Shown here piece by piece: positions 33,313 to 44,900 of a stretch of 64,000 bases of DNA. Position numbers and translations under genes: made by a program. The DNA is from Hexactinellida sp. DTS-2022. Taxonomy: Eukaryota > Porifera > Hexactinellida. The stretch lies in contig JAPNXP010000008.1 in NCBI GenBank assembly GCA_028753945.1, positions 2,170,001 to 2,234,000 of the forward strand, written 5' to 3'. How positions within the stretch are numbered: the first letter of the stretch is position 1; each line of letters starts with the position of its first letter. The notes beneath the pieces were generated by a model. The model was not told where the DNA came from, ran no database searches, and saw only the letters and a list, made by a program, of their open reading frames with translations.

Positions 33313-36295
33313 CATAGATGACTCAAGTATAAGGATAGACCATTGAATTACCATGTATGAGCTCAAAGGCCATCCTACTGCATTGGATAAAATACAATGT
33401 CATGACTCTTTCATTGCATTAAGTCAACTAATGACAGTAAATTACAAAACAACAAATATATAACTGATCTAAGTTCAGTCTTTCTTAAATTTCTTAGCCT
33501 TTCGAGAGTTGTCTCCACGAAAACTTAACTTGAGAATTATAATCTTTAACCTTATTGGAGATCAGGCAGTTCGCGATTACACCAAACATTTTCTGCAATA
33601 TATGCCAATAAATCATGTTACATGAAGAACAAGTATCACCCCAAGTTTCACTGCAATTGTATTCTATATACTCTATAGCTAGAGAAACTAATATCTGTTT
33701 TGAAGGTCCCTGAACTAGTTCTTTCATTAGCGAGATGTCATTATCAATTCCGACGAAAATTTTCCATAAAATAACAACTGCTCCCAAGATAGTATCTGAT
33801 GGCCACTTAAGTGATCCTCTGTCCACAATTTCCAAATATGCGAACCTTGAATCTTTTGGCAAATCGATCATGAATTCTTTGTCGGTGGTGAGGTAATCGA
33901 GACAGATAGGGCATTTATTTGATCGTTTGTAAAATTGATTCACAGCAAAACCAGTCATGAAGGCTAAAGCTTGCAGAGTTTGGGTGTCATAATCTATCGC
34001 TTCTAAATTTGGGAGTTGGTTCATCATCCGTTCTTTTGTTTGAAGTGATATAGCTGAAGAGTCCGGGTCATCTACTGAAAAATTAGAGAATCGCTTAATA
34101 AAATCTTGAACAGAAATTTGTTCTGCACTTAATTGGTACAATTTAAGCATACTACATACTTTCAGTCGCCGCTCAGACTCTAGTATTAGACAATATGATA
34201 TATGATAATTGGCTCCAGACATTTGTCTGTACAGTCCAAAATGGTGCTCTAACGCATCATTCTGTAAAAATGAGGTCAAAACATATAAAAAACCACATTT
34301 GTTAGTTAAATGACGAACTAAAAGTGGCAATGCTATGCACGTGTGCCTTAGACTAGTGAATGTCTGGCGGGTGAGTGACGCTTTGTTTTCTTTTGTTGTT
34401 GCTTCCCAGGTTTCAATCCAAACTACAATACGCTCTAGGAAAGAATAGCGTGGATCGTCTCGTACTAGGGAATTGAAAATTCGTCTCTCAAACGTGTTCC
34501 TTTCTGTGGTGTACTAATATTAAATATTTTTCAGTTTTTTAAAATGATAGATATAAATTCGGCTGTTTGGGTTTTGAATACATTATCTCGCGAATCATTC
34601 TGTATTTGCAGGCCAGCAATAGTTGATTCATGAAATATCTTGAGTGCGAGTTTTACGTTCTGTCGTTCCATGCTCGAAGGCCAGCACGATTTAGCTGTCA
34701 GATGGTGTGCAATTTTGGCGAAAGAGTGCTGTTCTTGCTTGTAGAGTAATCTCACATCTTCAAAACAAGCTTTGTACTGGTTAAGAGGATATTTGATGGA
34801 GTCAGTGGAAATATCATCAATAGAGGGAAAAAGGAATGTGTGGTTATAATCTTTGGTGTTTAGCCAATTGTTCCGAATACATTTCAATATGTGAACCGCA
34901 TCAAATAACAGGAAAAGGTTCCTGGTAATGTCAACTGGATGAGGAACAATGGAAGTAAGAGTCTTTTGATCAGAGGAAAACTTCTTAAAAATGTTAACAT
35001 TTTGAGGGTAGTTATCAGAACAAATTACCTGAACGAATAGCCCGCATTTTTCGATTTCACAAATAACAGATTTTATTGACATATGTAAATCTGATGCATT
35101 GGTAGAGGACAGAGGGAATAGGCGAACAATGGTTGACAATTTCTTGTGGAGACTAGAAACCATTATATAAATTATTGCTAAAACCGTCTTAATTGGATCT
35201 TCTGTGTCAAGTGTAGGTGCAATGATATTACCCCCCTTACACGCAATCTCTGACTTGACATGAACTTGATCAATTTGAACGATGACGTTCTTTTGCTGGA
35301 GTGAGAAGTCTTTTGTTGCATTTTTTAGAAAAACAAAGTATTCGCTCTCTAACCCAATAGGATGGTACAGCCTCTGTAACGTGTGGAAATGTGGGAGTGA
35401 TAAACAGTCAAGAGATTGCAAGCAGTTATAACAGTAGTGGGAGTAGATATGAGCCTTGAGCGACAAAACCTAAAAATACAAAATTGTATAAATTCACAAA
35501 TATATAAGGAGCTTGTTGTTGAAATATATAAGTACGTACCCGTGTAATAATGGGTATCTGCGCCTATTTTTTGGAACCATGATATTCTCAACCTAGCCTA
35601 AAATGAAGTGAAGTCGAGGGAGGTATGTAGATATCACATTATCTTCTTTATTCAGTTTTAGATCTTTTGCGGTACACTCCTCTATTTCATTAATTGCATC
35701 AATGATATGTACTTTAGCTGAATTAACATGATGACATATAGAATCAGTCTCAGAACCAGTCTTTATAAATGAGCTACGTGCAATTTCACTAAAAAGAGCT
35801 TCATTCAGGGAGAGAGAAATCGGTTCGTCTTCGTAAAAAGCGTTGGTAATTAAATCAGAATTAACAGATAGACTGGCTTCAATTGATATCCTTGATTTTT
35901 CTAACCGTGGGAGTAAAAAATGAGTTGAACTATCACTCGAATACCAAATAACCCAGTTCTGAAGAGATATCAAATTGAGCTTTTGCTTCAATGCATCAAG
36001 AGTGGCAATACAATACTTCTCCTCATCAGCTTTGAATGATTGTTGACTTTCCTTTATCACCTGAGTAAAGAAATGCTCTTCTTTCTCCTCAAACTTTAAA
36101 CGTTTAAGGATACTTATCACAAGAAATAATAGTGAGACAGCCATATTTTTGAATTAAACTCTTATAAACTGATAGTTGAATGTGACTTTTACAACAAAAA
36201 TTTATATTGTGTTTGGGGAATAAAATGGCCTTCGAACTCATCCTTGGTGTAGTATTCATTTGTAATGGTATATCCTTATACTTGAGTCATCTATG
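33313..36295 (-). mobile_element. P-superfamily element, copy A, nested in the hAT
   Basis: The ends CATAGATGACTCAAGTATAA and TTATACTTGAGTCATCTATG are inverted. The flanks GCCAGAG (33306-33312) and GCCAGTG (36296-36302) are a 7-bp duplication with one change. A second inverted stretch (GAGCTCAAAGGCCAT / ATGGCCTTCGAACTC) lies further in. Its single gene runs on the minus strand. Terminal CATAG and 7-bp TSD match copy B at 41357. Confidence 0.88.
33494..36144 (-). pseudogene. P-element-type transposase, copy A, THAP domain missing
   Basis: P transposases are GTP-dependent, RNase-H-fold enzymes normally led by a THAP zinc finger. Read on minus: MAVSLLFLVISIL from 36144, LPRLEKSRISIEA near 35920, a probable 70-nt intron (GT at 35539-35538, AG at 35471-35470), then NVIVQIDQVHVKSE near 35290 (first D), VICSDNYPQNVNIF near 35020 (second D region), FDAVHILKCIRNNWL near 34890, MERQNVKLALKIF near 34670, LEHHFGLYRQMSGANYH near 34245 (E region) and a zinc-like CPIC. 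It ends at 33494. A TGA near 34531 replaces a tryptophan, and one frameshift lies near 34490; the following frame is open from about 34500. Only ~150 bp separate the gene start from the element end, so the THAP exon has been deleted. Confidence 0.88.
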
Positions 36296-36400
36296 GCCAG
36301 TGTTAATGAATTAGCTTTGATAAATGTAACCCCAATGCTCTGAAATTAAAATTGATTCTGAGTATAATTTGTACTTTTCACACTAAATGTTAGAAATTGT

Positions 36401-38661
36401 TTAACTCAATGATATTCTGTGATTCCCAGTCTTCTCGAATCTATCAGCCATCTCATCCATATCAATTTTGTACATACGTGTCCTATTGATTGACAAAGTC
36501 GCAAGGTCTCCTAGTCTACAATCTTCCATAGTGCTTCGCAGATACGTTTTAACACGTTTCATGTAGGAGAATGAAAGTTCATTTTCAGCTGTAGTCACGG
36601 GAATGGTACAGGCAATCTGAATGTCTTGTAGAGTTCAGTGTATACCACTTTGTGAGGCTCAATGAAGTTGATTACCTCTAACATAGTTTATAACTTCGGG
36701 TTGGCCTTTTTGTACTGGTTGGAGAACACAATAAATCACCATTGAGCAATTCCTCGTTAAGTTGATAATGTTCAACAAAAGGCCTGATTACTTGGATTTT
36801 GAGGAAATCCTGACATTGCCGTAAGTACGGAACAAGTGTCCTTGCTGAAACGTCTGTCTAATTCAGAAATGAAAAGTGTGATCACTGGGAGGAATAATTT
36901 CTCTTTGTAGTCAGATTTGACCCACATTTTGGCATTGATAGCATCGTTTCTGCATTTTCGGCGACGTTTTTCGAGTGGTTTCGGTATCTGGTTTTCGTCA
37001 ATGAGTACCTTCGCCGTATCCCAGATTTCTTCAAATAGATCCTTCTGCAGAAAGAGACATCTTAAGCGTATCAATGTGAATCTGTGATCAACTGCAATAC
37101 CAATATCAACGTGTTTATGCTGCAAGTAGTTCGCTGAATACGATATAAGTGTCAACATTTTTCTGAACAACTGAAGACAGATCACAAAGTCAGCATCAAT
37201 CAAACTAACGATCGCTTGTGCTGCAGCTCTTCTAACAGTGTTGTGATCTTGGGCGAAATGCTCTGCAGCCACAATGATTGGTCCTAAGTTAGAGCAACTG
37301 CTGAGCAAGCCTCAGCTTGACAGCACCAACGTGTTTTGGATAATGCCTTCAATTCATGATGTTGCGCTTCATGTTTACCCAATACATTTTGCGTCTTCTC
37401 AAAGAAATCGTGCTGAACAGAAGCAGAGAAGAATGTGTAAAGTTGCTGAATGCTCGCAAAAAATGACACAGCCATATCAATTTCTTGGATGCAAGCTACC
37501 ACCACTAAGTTAAGCCTGTGTGCCCAGCAATGCACATATAAAGCCATTGGATATACTTCACGTCTCATGAGAGCTTGTAGATCATGTAGCCGACCACTCA
37601 TTGTTGAAGCACCATAATAGCATTGAGCAACCATATGATCACGTGCGCATATACCCATTACTGCGAGGACATCCTTCAGCTTTTCCATGATTGAATTCGC
37701 GTCTAAACCCTCTGCTCTAACAAAGTCGAAGAAATGCTCTTGCAGCACACCCTCGCAAACGTATCTTTGGCATACTGATATTTGCTCGATCTTGCCAACA
37801 TCTCTGGACTCGTCCGCCAATAATGAAAAATAGCCTGCTGCCTTTGAATCCTGGACAGAGTGATGAACATATTGAGCATTCCGCGGTCCGTTTAGTTTCT
37901 CTTTTATCACTTCGTCATGGGCACATAATGCAGTAAGGATCTCTAGAAAATTACCTCTGTTCCGAAACCCGCAATTGAATCCAGGGTCAATAATTTCCCC
38001 TGAGTCATCCACCAATCTCCCCTAACGGTGACCACGGAGAGAAAGGTCTTGGACAGCCAGCACACAGAGTGATTACCTGACCAACTGTTTTTATGAAATG
38101 TCGATTATCACGAAGTGTTTGGGCACTGTAGACCTCGGCCTTGGCCTCAATACTCCCAGTTAGAAGGCTATTTTCATATTCTGTCCACTTGAACATTGAA
38201 CTTAGGTGTGCTAACGACTCTTCATGGAGTTTGATACATTTTTTCTTCTCCATTGCAATCTTCCAATTATTAAACCCAAGGATAGTCCACTTTGACTCGT
38301 ATCCATCAACCTGAAATAACCGACAAGGATAGCAAAACATGGCATCGAGTTTTTGAGAATACTCCAGCCAAGGTCTACCGACATACCATCTTTTTTGGAA
38401 GGAACGCATCTGACCGCCAAGCATGGTTTGGTTGTAAGAAGATAGTTTCGGCTGTCTCTTATCCTCAAAAAGGTTCAACGCAATATCAGGTGCGCCCTAA
38501 ACAGGGATATCCCGTGTGGTTTATGCACGCTTTGCAGTAGGAGACGAAATATCCACTGAATTTTTAACATCCGTTATAAGATCATCTCTTCTAAAGTCCA
38601 TAGCTAGTTCGGGCAAGTCCACTTCAAGTTCGTTACGCTCACGCTGGATGAATGAATCCAT
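36401..38661 (-). pseudogene. hAT transposase (TTF zinc finger/DUF4371), broken
   Basis: The start is ATG at 38661, giving MDSFIQRERNELEVDLPELA. A stop near 38522 is followed by NLFEDKRQPKLSSY. A TTF-type zinc-finger segment (RWYVGRPWLEYSQKLDAMFC, then YPCRLF) lies near 38400-38320. DUF4371 starts near 37970 (DPGFNCG, NFLEIL) with CYYGASTMSGR near 37620 and SKTRWCCQAEA near 37315. The C-terminal dimerisation part is AENELSFSYMKRVKTYLRST near 36590-36530. A one-base insertion near 38050 and a stop near 38025 break it, and the frame changes near 37290. Its position between matching hAT ends (33109/38812) shows it is the element's own gene. Confidence 0.88.
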
Positions 38662-38989
38662 TTGATTTATTATTAAGTACTACGTACTGGTAAAATACAT
38701 TAAAACATTAGTATTTAATGTTGGGAATACTGGTAATTCTCTAGCACCTAAAAGAATTGACATGTTTAGAATGATCTTAGCCCCATCCAGCCCCATGCTA
38801 GCGCCGCCACTGATGGAGATAGATAAACTAGGTGATGAATTCCTTCTACCTGCTCAACAACCTCTCGAGGAAATTTCTTTGTTCGATGTGCATAGATTAA
38901 ATGTTAACGTGTCTGCACCAGACTCGATCATGTCCGAGCAATTGAAGCAAAAACGGCAATATGACAAGAAAGTTAATGCTACGAGGTAG

Positions 38990-39355
38990 GTCTGTCATTA
39001 GTACCACATCAGTAAACCGGTTAACCTATCCTGCTTTGTTTAATGAATTTGTAAATTGCGTTTTAGCGAGAGTCAACGTAATGACCAATTCCATCTCAGG
39101 ACGAAACTACGCTTTTCACCTAATATGAGACAACATTATGTTCGCCCCCCCAATTTCTTTTCAAATCGACGCCCCTTGTGAATACGACGACTTAAGATCG
39201 AACTTAGGACTTAAGCACTAAGAACGATCTTAAGTTCTTAGTGAATACGGCCGCTGGCCTTTCTAAGAGTCCACCTGTAACTGTAAGCGAAGGGTCCACA
39301 TTTAGACGTTTACTGAGATAACGTTATGAAAAATATTAGATAAGTAGAATATAAG
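38990..39355. other. Spacer with one Harbinger-type terminus
   Basis: CTTAGTGAATACGGCC at about 39236-39251, preceded by AACTTAAG/TTAAGTTC words, matches the inner and outer sequence of the Harbinger ends at 59560 and 63596. The other terminus was not found. The part before 39060 may be intron of the integrase gene. Confidence 0.5.
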
Positions 39356-39715
39356 CAGGGGCGTAGTAACCTATTACCGATTGTCCGGCGGGTTTCTCCA
39401 CTTCGTGCTTGGAGAACATGAAACATATAAAAATGAATTTCGGATGCATGATATAAATATTTTTGCGCCATTACTACTATTAGCCTGGTGAAATGAAGAT
39501 AATTATTCCACTGTTAATTAATCAAATGCTAATCTTAGAAAATACGTAGTAATCAACACTAATATAATATTACACAAATATGGAGATTAACCATGATTAT
39601 ATTATCAAAATGAATTTAAATAATATCCGACTAACATTATAGCTTTTGCAAAAATTCATAATGAAATTATTGGTCCGGCTTGCGCCGGCCTGCCGCGCCT
39701 ACTCATACGCCCCTG
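39356..39715. mobile_element. 360-bp element with 5-bp TSD
   Basis: The ends CAGGGGCGTAGTA and ACTCATACGCCCCTG are inverted and flanked by ATAAG (39351-39355, 39716-39720). CCGGCGGG and CCGGCTTGCGCCGGCC words lie near the ends. The interior is AT-rich and non-coding. It shares the GGCGTAG terminus and 5-bp TSD with 50112-50249. Confidence 0.75.
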
Positions 39716-39720
39716 ATAAG

Positions 39721-40936
39721 AGAGATGGACTTAGAGAATTGATCATTAGAGAAGAACAATATTGCATACAAACACTGTGCAATTAAACTAGTACAACTTG
39801 AAAAATTATCAATATTATTAAATAACAAAATTATGTTAGACAATTAAGGAAGTGGACTATTAGAGAGAACGACTGTAATTGGGGACGGATGTGAAATGCA
39901 AAACTCCGCGGTGCAGATGTTAGGCGGATGCGAAATTTTTTAACTCCACGGATTCGGTTGTAAAGGCGGAGTTGATAAATCATGCGGAGTCCCATGCCTA
40001 TTTTCCACTCAAAATTTATCACACCTCGACAAGTTATGACGTCATTGTCACATTTCGAGAACCCTTAAAATTCAATAATTCTCACATAATTCGCGCCCTC
40101 TAAGAGATAAAAATCTGAAAATTTAACAGAACATTTACATTAATGATGCGGTCACACCAGTTGCCAATATACTTACTAATTATCGCATGATGACTTAATC
40201 GCGAAAATTTAACATTGTTGAGGTTACAGTTTTCTTCCCCAAACTTTTGTAACAATTTTTCGCAGATTAAAAAATCATTTTGTATTAGATTCCCAGAAGC
40301 GAGATATCTCCAAAATGCAATATATTCGACCTACTAGGTAACATAGAGAAATTTCATAATTTCATAAAAGCACATTTGGTGTAATAGATAAGCTTTTTTT
40401 CTGTTAATTTTTAAGAGTTGAGTGCTGTTTTATTACTTTTGAGCAGCTTCTAATCTATCAAATAAGTCTACAACTTATTTTAATCACTTATGAGTCCAAT
40501 TTTCCATCAATTACGTTCAGATCACTTTTATTGTCGTTAAAAGTTTCATAAAATTATAAATAAACGTTACTGATGAAATCCTTGCATTAATATGATAGAT
40601 CTCTTTGAGAATTGCCCAAAACCATTGAGATTTTGTTTCTAGGTTGTATATGAGCCAAAATGTGTCTGATAAATCAATATAAATTGTGGTTGGAGATGGC
40701 GAGGTTAAAGAAATTACCCCTAAGGGGAGTGGATTAGGTTGAGGTTATAAAAAGGTCGATATCATTGAAAGTTTTCAATGTTTGTTTATTAAATTTGGAA
40801 TGGAGATGAGACATAAGGTGTTATATCCAAAAATGAGTTAAAACCAATATGTTATAAAGCACCCGATATTGTCAAATTTTGTGGTAAACTGTAACCTTAA
40901 ATTAGACTATTTAAGGCTATTTACGCTTTATAATCA
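39721..40936. other. Spacer
   Basis: No gene. GCGGATGCGAAATTTTTTAACTCC-like words near 39875-39990 hint at a small decayed repeat. The rest is AT-rich. Confidence 0.45.
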
Positions 40937-41010
40937 ACGAGCCCTTCGGTCTCGGTCGCTTTGCGACAGATCGGTGCTACGCACCTCAAGTTAACGGCCG
41001 CTGTGCGGCC
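40937..41010 (-). repeat. GCGAAGC-type hairpin block, copy 3
   Basis: Read on minus: GGCCGC-ACA-GCGGCC, GTTAACTTGA, GGTGC-GTA-GCACC, GATCT, GTCGC-AAA-GCGAC, CGAGACCGAAGGGCTCG. This is the best-preserved member. Sequence beyond it (41011-41340) resembles 53470-53640, next to copy 5, so the family extends well past the hairpins. Confidence 0.8.
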
Positions 41011-41053
41011 TTACTCACACTTTCTACCATGGAAATGGTAGAATGGGACATTA

Positions 41054-41340
41054 TGATTTAGAATTTTCATTAATTTGTTTACCTATTTGTGTAAACAACA
41101 ACAACAACAACAACAACAAATACTCATATTAGAATTTATAAATGCGAAATTCGTGTTCAGAACACTTGCTTACTTATAATACCCTTTGAAAGCTAACTTC
41201 TAGGTTGATTTAGAATTTTCATTAATTTGTTTACCTATTTGTGTGAACAACAACAACAAATATTCATATTACAAATTTATAAACGCGAAATTCGTTTTAG
41301 CATACTTGTTTACATACGTATACACTATTGTATACAAATA
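41054..41340. repeat. ~153-bp tandem duplication with (AAC)n
   Basis: GATTTAGAATTTTCATTAAT starts at about 41055 and 41207. Both units contain TTGTTTACCTATTTGTGT and an (AAC) run (longest at 41095-41119). A single related unit lies at about 53536-53640. Confidence 0.8.
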
Positions 41341-41632
41341 AGGAAATAGGTTCGTACATAGCCTACTCTATATAAGGCCTACCATCAAAGCTAATATTTT
41401 GCACCAAGGATGAAGTAGTGTACGATATTATTATTGACCCATAGTTATTTACATTTATCTCTGTACAGTTAGAAATATTTTAAATTTAGTTGAATCAACT
41501 TGTTACTGATTTTTGTTAATTTTTAGTAATGAATTAATCCAATTCTCCTTCCACCGATATTTTAAGCACCTCCTAGTACTATATTTGACTTTGTTTCTTT
41601 TTGATAAATAGTTAGATATTTAATTTTTCTCA

Positions 41633-44600
41633 ATGCCGAACTGTTCTGCCCCTGGTTGTAGGGGTAATTATTTCAGAAGAGCGCGTCCCAGTTTTTAAAC
41701 TTCCAGATGGTCCACCTGAGTTACGACATGCCTGGATACGTGCTCTCCATCGTGAGGATATTTCTGACCTCAAAATGGTGTATGTGTGTGTAAGCATTTT
41801 CCGAAGGAAGATATTCAATATTTTCACACGGTACCCAGAGGAGATGGCACATCCTATGAGGTCCCGCGAGGAAGACCCAAATTAAATCCTGGCGCTGTCC
41901 CCTCTCTCCTTCCTGGTTGTCCGTCTTATTATTCCTCTACCCCTTCAATTAGAGTCAAACGAACTCGGTTCTCTTACGACTCCAAAGAGGAAGATTTATT
42001 GAACCAAGCAACTAATCTCAGCTTGAGATCAGAGAATACAGAAATGGAGAAGTTTCGTGTTGGTTGTATACAAGAAATACGAGATAAGTTAGCTTTGATA
42101 ACAATCCCAACTGACTGGTTAGTTTGGATTGAAACAGATAATTGTGTGAGATTTTTTTGCCTAAGATGGAAAATATTAATATTTGTGCAGATGTTTCTCT
42201 TGAAATAAATTCTTTTTTATCTGTGAACGGATATATATATGGGGATTCCATTTCTCTCTCACTTATCTCTATCACTGATATCCGACAAATTGAAACGATG
42301 TTTACAGAGATTACTCTGAAACTTAGTTCTTCCCCTGAGAAGAAATATCCTCACCATATCTCTAAAGCAAAAGAACATATTGAGGAGGCCATATGTAATC
42401 TATTAGATAGTGATGAAACAGAATCAGTTGTGTCGTGCTCTATGGGCCCGGGGGGGCCCGGGCCCCCCAAATTTATGTGCCCCCCCCCCCTTTTTTAATG
42501 TCTTGTCCCGAAAAACCTTGATCTGGTCACTAACTACGACACTCTGTGCCCCCCCAGAATGTATTCAAGCACGACGCCACTGAACAGAATCCAATTGTTC
42601 CGATTTGCCAAGATTACAATTTATTCTTGGCCAACTAGAGAATGTGGGTATTTACAAGAAGAGAAGGAGATATAATATTATGACACAAATTCTGGCCATC
42701 AAAACGCATCTGGTTTCTCCTGCTAGTTACAAATTTCTCCAAAGTTCAGAATGCATTTCTTTCCACATGTTCACACACTAGTAAAGTTGTACTCTTCTTT
42801 TGGGCTGGAAAAACGACTCTTGTACTTACCTTAGCCAGGTAACTTCTTCTTTTAGTTCTCAAGAGAAGAATGTAATTATTCAGATGGATGAGATCCACGT
42901 TAAGTCTGTTATCTCATATAAGGGTGGGAAAATATTTGGTCCTAACTTATCCCCTGAAAACCCCACAAGAACTGTATTTGCTATCATGGTTTCTAGTTTA
43001 CACAAAAAATGGTCCTGTATTCCTCGTTTGATACCTTGCGCATCTATATCTGCTGAATACCTTTCCTATAATTAAGTCTTGTATTTTGGATATCGAATCT
43101 TGCGGTTTGAAAGTACAGATTATTTCTACCGACAATTACCCTTTAAACGTGAACTTATTCAAGTTATTTTCTCAAACTAAACAGTTAGAGACTAAATGTA
43201 CCACACCCTTCTGATAATAAAAGAAAACTCTATGTTACTTTTGACTTTGTGCACATTTTGAAAAGTATTCGAAACAACTGGTTGAATCAGAAAATATTCG
43301 GAAAACCTTTCACTTTCCCAACTTTCAGAACATTAAGCTGGATTACTGTGTGTATCCTGTTCAAGTTTACTCAGCATCTTTTAGTGATGTGCGTCTCCTC
43401 TATAATTTAGAGAAAGAATCCTTAGCTAAGTTAGCACCTAGCTTGACTATCAAAGCTTGTTATCCTTCTGCTATTGAGCGCCAAAATGTGAAACTTGTTT
43501 TGAGAGTATTCAACGAATTAACTGTTGCAGCTCTGAAGTTACTTAATGAACTCCGTAACCAAGAAGACCGAAACAATACACACGACTTTGTCCAAATGCT
43601 TCTTCTAATTTGGAAACTTTTCAACATAAATTCCCCACTTAAAGGTAAACGTTGGAATGATGATATCTCAAGACCCTAACATACCAGGGCGAACGATTTT
43701 CATTCTTAGCTTGTGTTGTTATTTGGTTAGAGACTTGGCTGGCCTTGCCAGGAAATGTAGGTAAGTTAAGTAAACAAACGTTTACCAGTTCTAAACATGC
43801 TTGTACTGTATTGCCTCAGATAACTAACCATTAACTGGATTTTGTGGATTTAACTATCTTTTGACATCCTTTTTACAGACAGATCCATTGGAACATCACT
43901 TTGACCTATATCGTCTGATGTCAGGTTCAAACTATCATATCTCGTATCTTCAAATCCTTGAAACTGAACGCCGCCTCAAGTTATCTAACATATTAAAGAT
44001 TTTTGCTTCACAACAAGATTGTGGCTTATATTAAATTCAAACATTTATTGATTCATACTCATCCTTTGATACGAATAATGGCGATGAAATCGATGTCCAA
44101 CTAGTCTGGGATGAAATTGATGATCTAACTTCCATTGAATGTAGTTTACAGACTCTTCACTCATTAGCTTTTATTGCTGGTTATGCAGTACATAAATATA
44201 TTTTAAAAACTCAGGCATGTCATGTTTGCATTGATCTTTTGACCATTGACAAAGACTTTATCTTTGATGAAGATTCACAACCCGAGTTCAGGCTTTTGCA
44301 ATTAACTGACGGTGGTGGCCTAAAGTATCCATCTGAGTTTATCCTCGAATCTATAGTAACTTTAGGGAAGACGTTAATTGCAATTGAAAGCAAAGAAAGC
44401 TTGTTGGCGATATTGAGGGAAGGATCATCCAGAAAAATTATTGTGAAAGTAACCTTGATATTCTTAGAAGAGACTGAGGCGATTGCTAAATTGAGTTGCA
44501 TTTCTTGTGGTGTCTCTATTTTGACTATCCTAAAAAATCTAATTTTCACTTGCGCCAACTGTTTACTAGCTAACAAGGTTAAAAATTATAACTCCGCTGT

Positions 44601-44649
44601 TGCATCTAAAGGTATAGAAAAGCGAAAACTGAAGAAGTTCTCACATTAA
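41633..44649 (+). pseudogene. THAP-domain P-type transposase, copy B
   Basis: ATG 41633 opens a THAP zinc finger: MPNCSAPGCRGNY, then after a one-base insertion KLPDGPPELRHAWIRALHRE, then in a third frame CKHFPKEDIQYF, ending with GAVPSLLPGCPSYYS near 41900-41940. Next are a linker (KRTRFSYDSKEEDLLNQATN), WLVWIETDN near 42115, QMDEIHVKSVISYKGG near 42880-42925 (first D), a degraded second-D region near 43125, DFVHILKSIRNNWL near 43245, IERQNVKLVLRVF near 43475, DPLEHHFDLYRLMSGSNYH near 43885 (E region), and a zinc-like CHVCIDLL near 44220. The end is KRKLKKFSH at 44649. Frame breaks occur in the THAP domain, near 42780, 43075, 43680 and 44035. A hAT element at 42425-42582 splits the linker. 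Confidence 0.9.
42425..42582. mobile_element. 158-bp hAT-type element in P copy B
   Basis: The ends CAGTTGTGTCGTGCTC and AAGCACGACGCCACTG are inverted. A perfect 8-bp TSD, AACAGAAT, lies at 42417-42424 and 42583-42590. The interior is G/C-homopolymer-rich (GGGCCCGGGGGGGCCC). It is related to the larger element at 52845-53429. Confidence 0.9.
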
Positions 44650-44900
44650 TGAAATACACGAGAAGGCTACTCTTCTATTAATATTATTGTTATTATTATT
44701 GTTATTTGAACCCACATTATTATTTATGTATTCTTATCGATGTTGTTAAGTAAGCAATAAAGACTCAATAGAGAAATTCTATTAATTTACTATAATTATT
44801 TATTATAACAGATTAATTTCTAAAATTAATCTCATCGTACACTACTTCATCCATGGTACATTTGATGGTAGGCCTTATATAGAGTAGGCTATGGTTCGTA

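Larger units (their letters stand above)
33109..38812 (-). mobile_element. hAT transposon inserted in the integrase gene
   Basis: The ends CAATGGCGGAGCTAAC and GCTAGCGCCGCCACTG are imperfectly inverted and flanked by a perfect 8-bp TSD, ATGGAGAT (33101-33108, 38813-38820). The span is 5704 bp, of which 2983 bp is a nested P-like element, leaving about 2.7 kb for the original element. The transposase gene (38661-36401) is on the minus strand. Exact repair of the integrase frame confirms the boundaries. Confidence 0.92.
31492..38985 (+). pseudogene. Intron-bearing retroviral-type integrase (Ginger/gypsy-like), split by a hAT element
   Basis: Integrases of this fold insert element DNA using a D-D-E core. 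Exon 1 (31492-31654) has an HHCC-type start, RYHDQMGHPGINSTYSALQQ. Exon 2 (about 32290-32601) has CEVCQ, then HIGMDLISDL (first D) and HDQGKEFTSK (second D). Exon 3 (about 32680-32770) has HPQANGLVEAHNKILK (catalytic E). Exon 4 (32857-33108) has GYTPFKVMWGRES. Donor and acceptor signals fit at 31655, 32602, 32771, 32856 and 38986. The coding frame continues after 38812: ENMEI is followed directly by DKLGDEF once the hAT and one TSD copy are removed, and runs to KRQYDKKVNATR. Stops (near 32443) and a frameshift in exon 3 disable it. Introns favour a Ginger-type transposon or an old domesticated gene over a retrotransposon. Confidence 0.75.
41357..44893 (+). mobile_element. P-superfamily element, copy B, both ends present
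   Basis: 3537 bp. The ends CATAGCCTACTCTATATAAG and CTTATATAGAGTAGGCTATG are inverted, with the match continuing through GGCCTACCATCAAA. They are flanked by a perfect 7-bp TSD, GTTCGTA (41350-41356, 44894-44900). It holds one THAP-P gene on the plus strand and a nested 158-bp hAT element. Confidence 0.93.

Noticed and set aside
39178-39256. Complete small Harbinger miniature element
   Set aside because: Only one terminus (CTTAGTGAATACGGCC) is in the correct orientation; the left part lacks an outward-facing end.
40937-41010. Rho-independent bacterial terminators or attenuator
   Set aside because: Stacked GC hairpins resemble them superficially, but the context is eukaryotic, there is no T-run, and the block recurs as a dispersed repeat.
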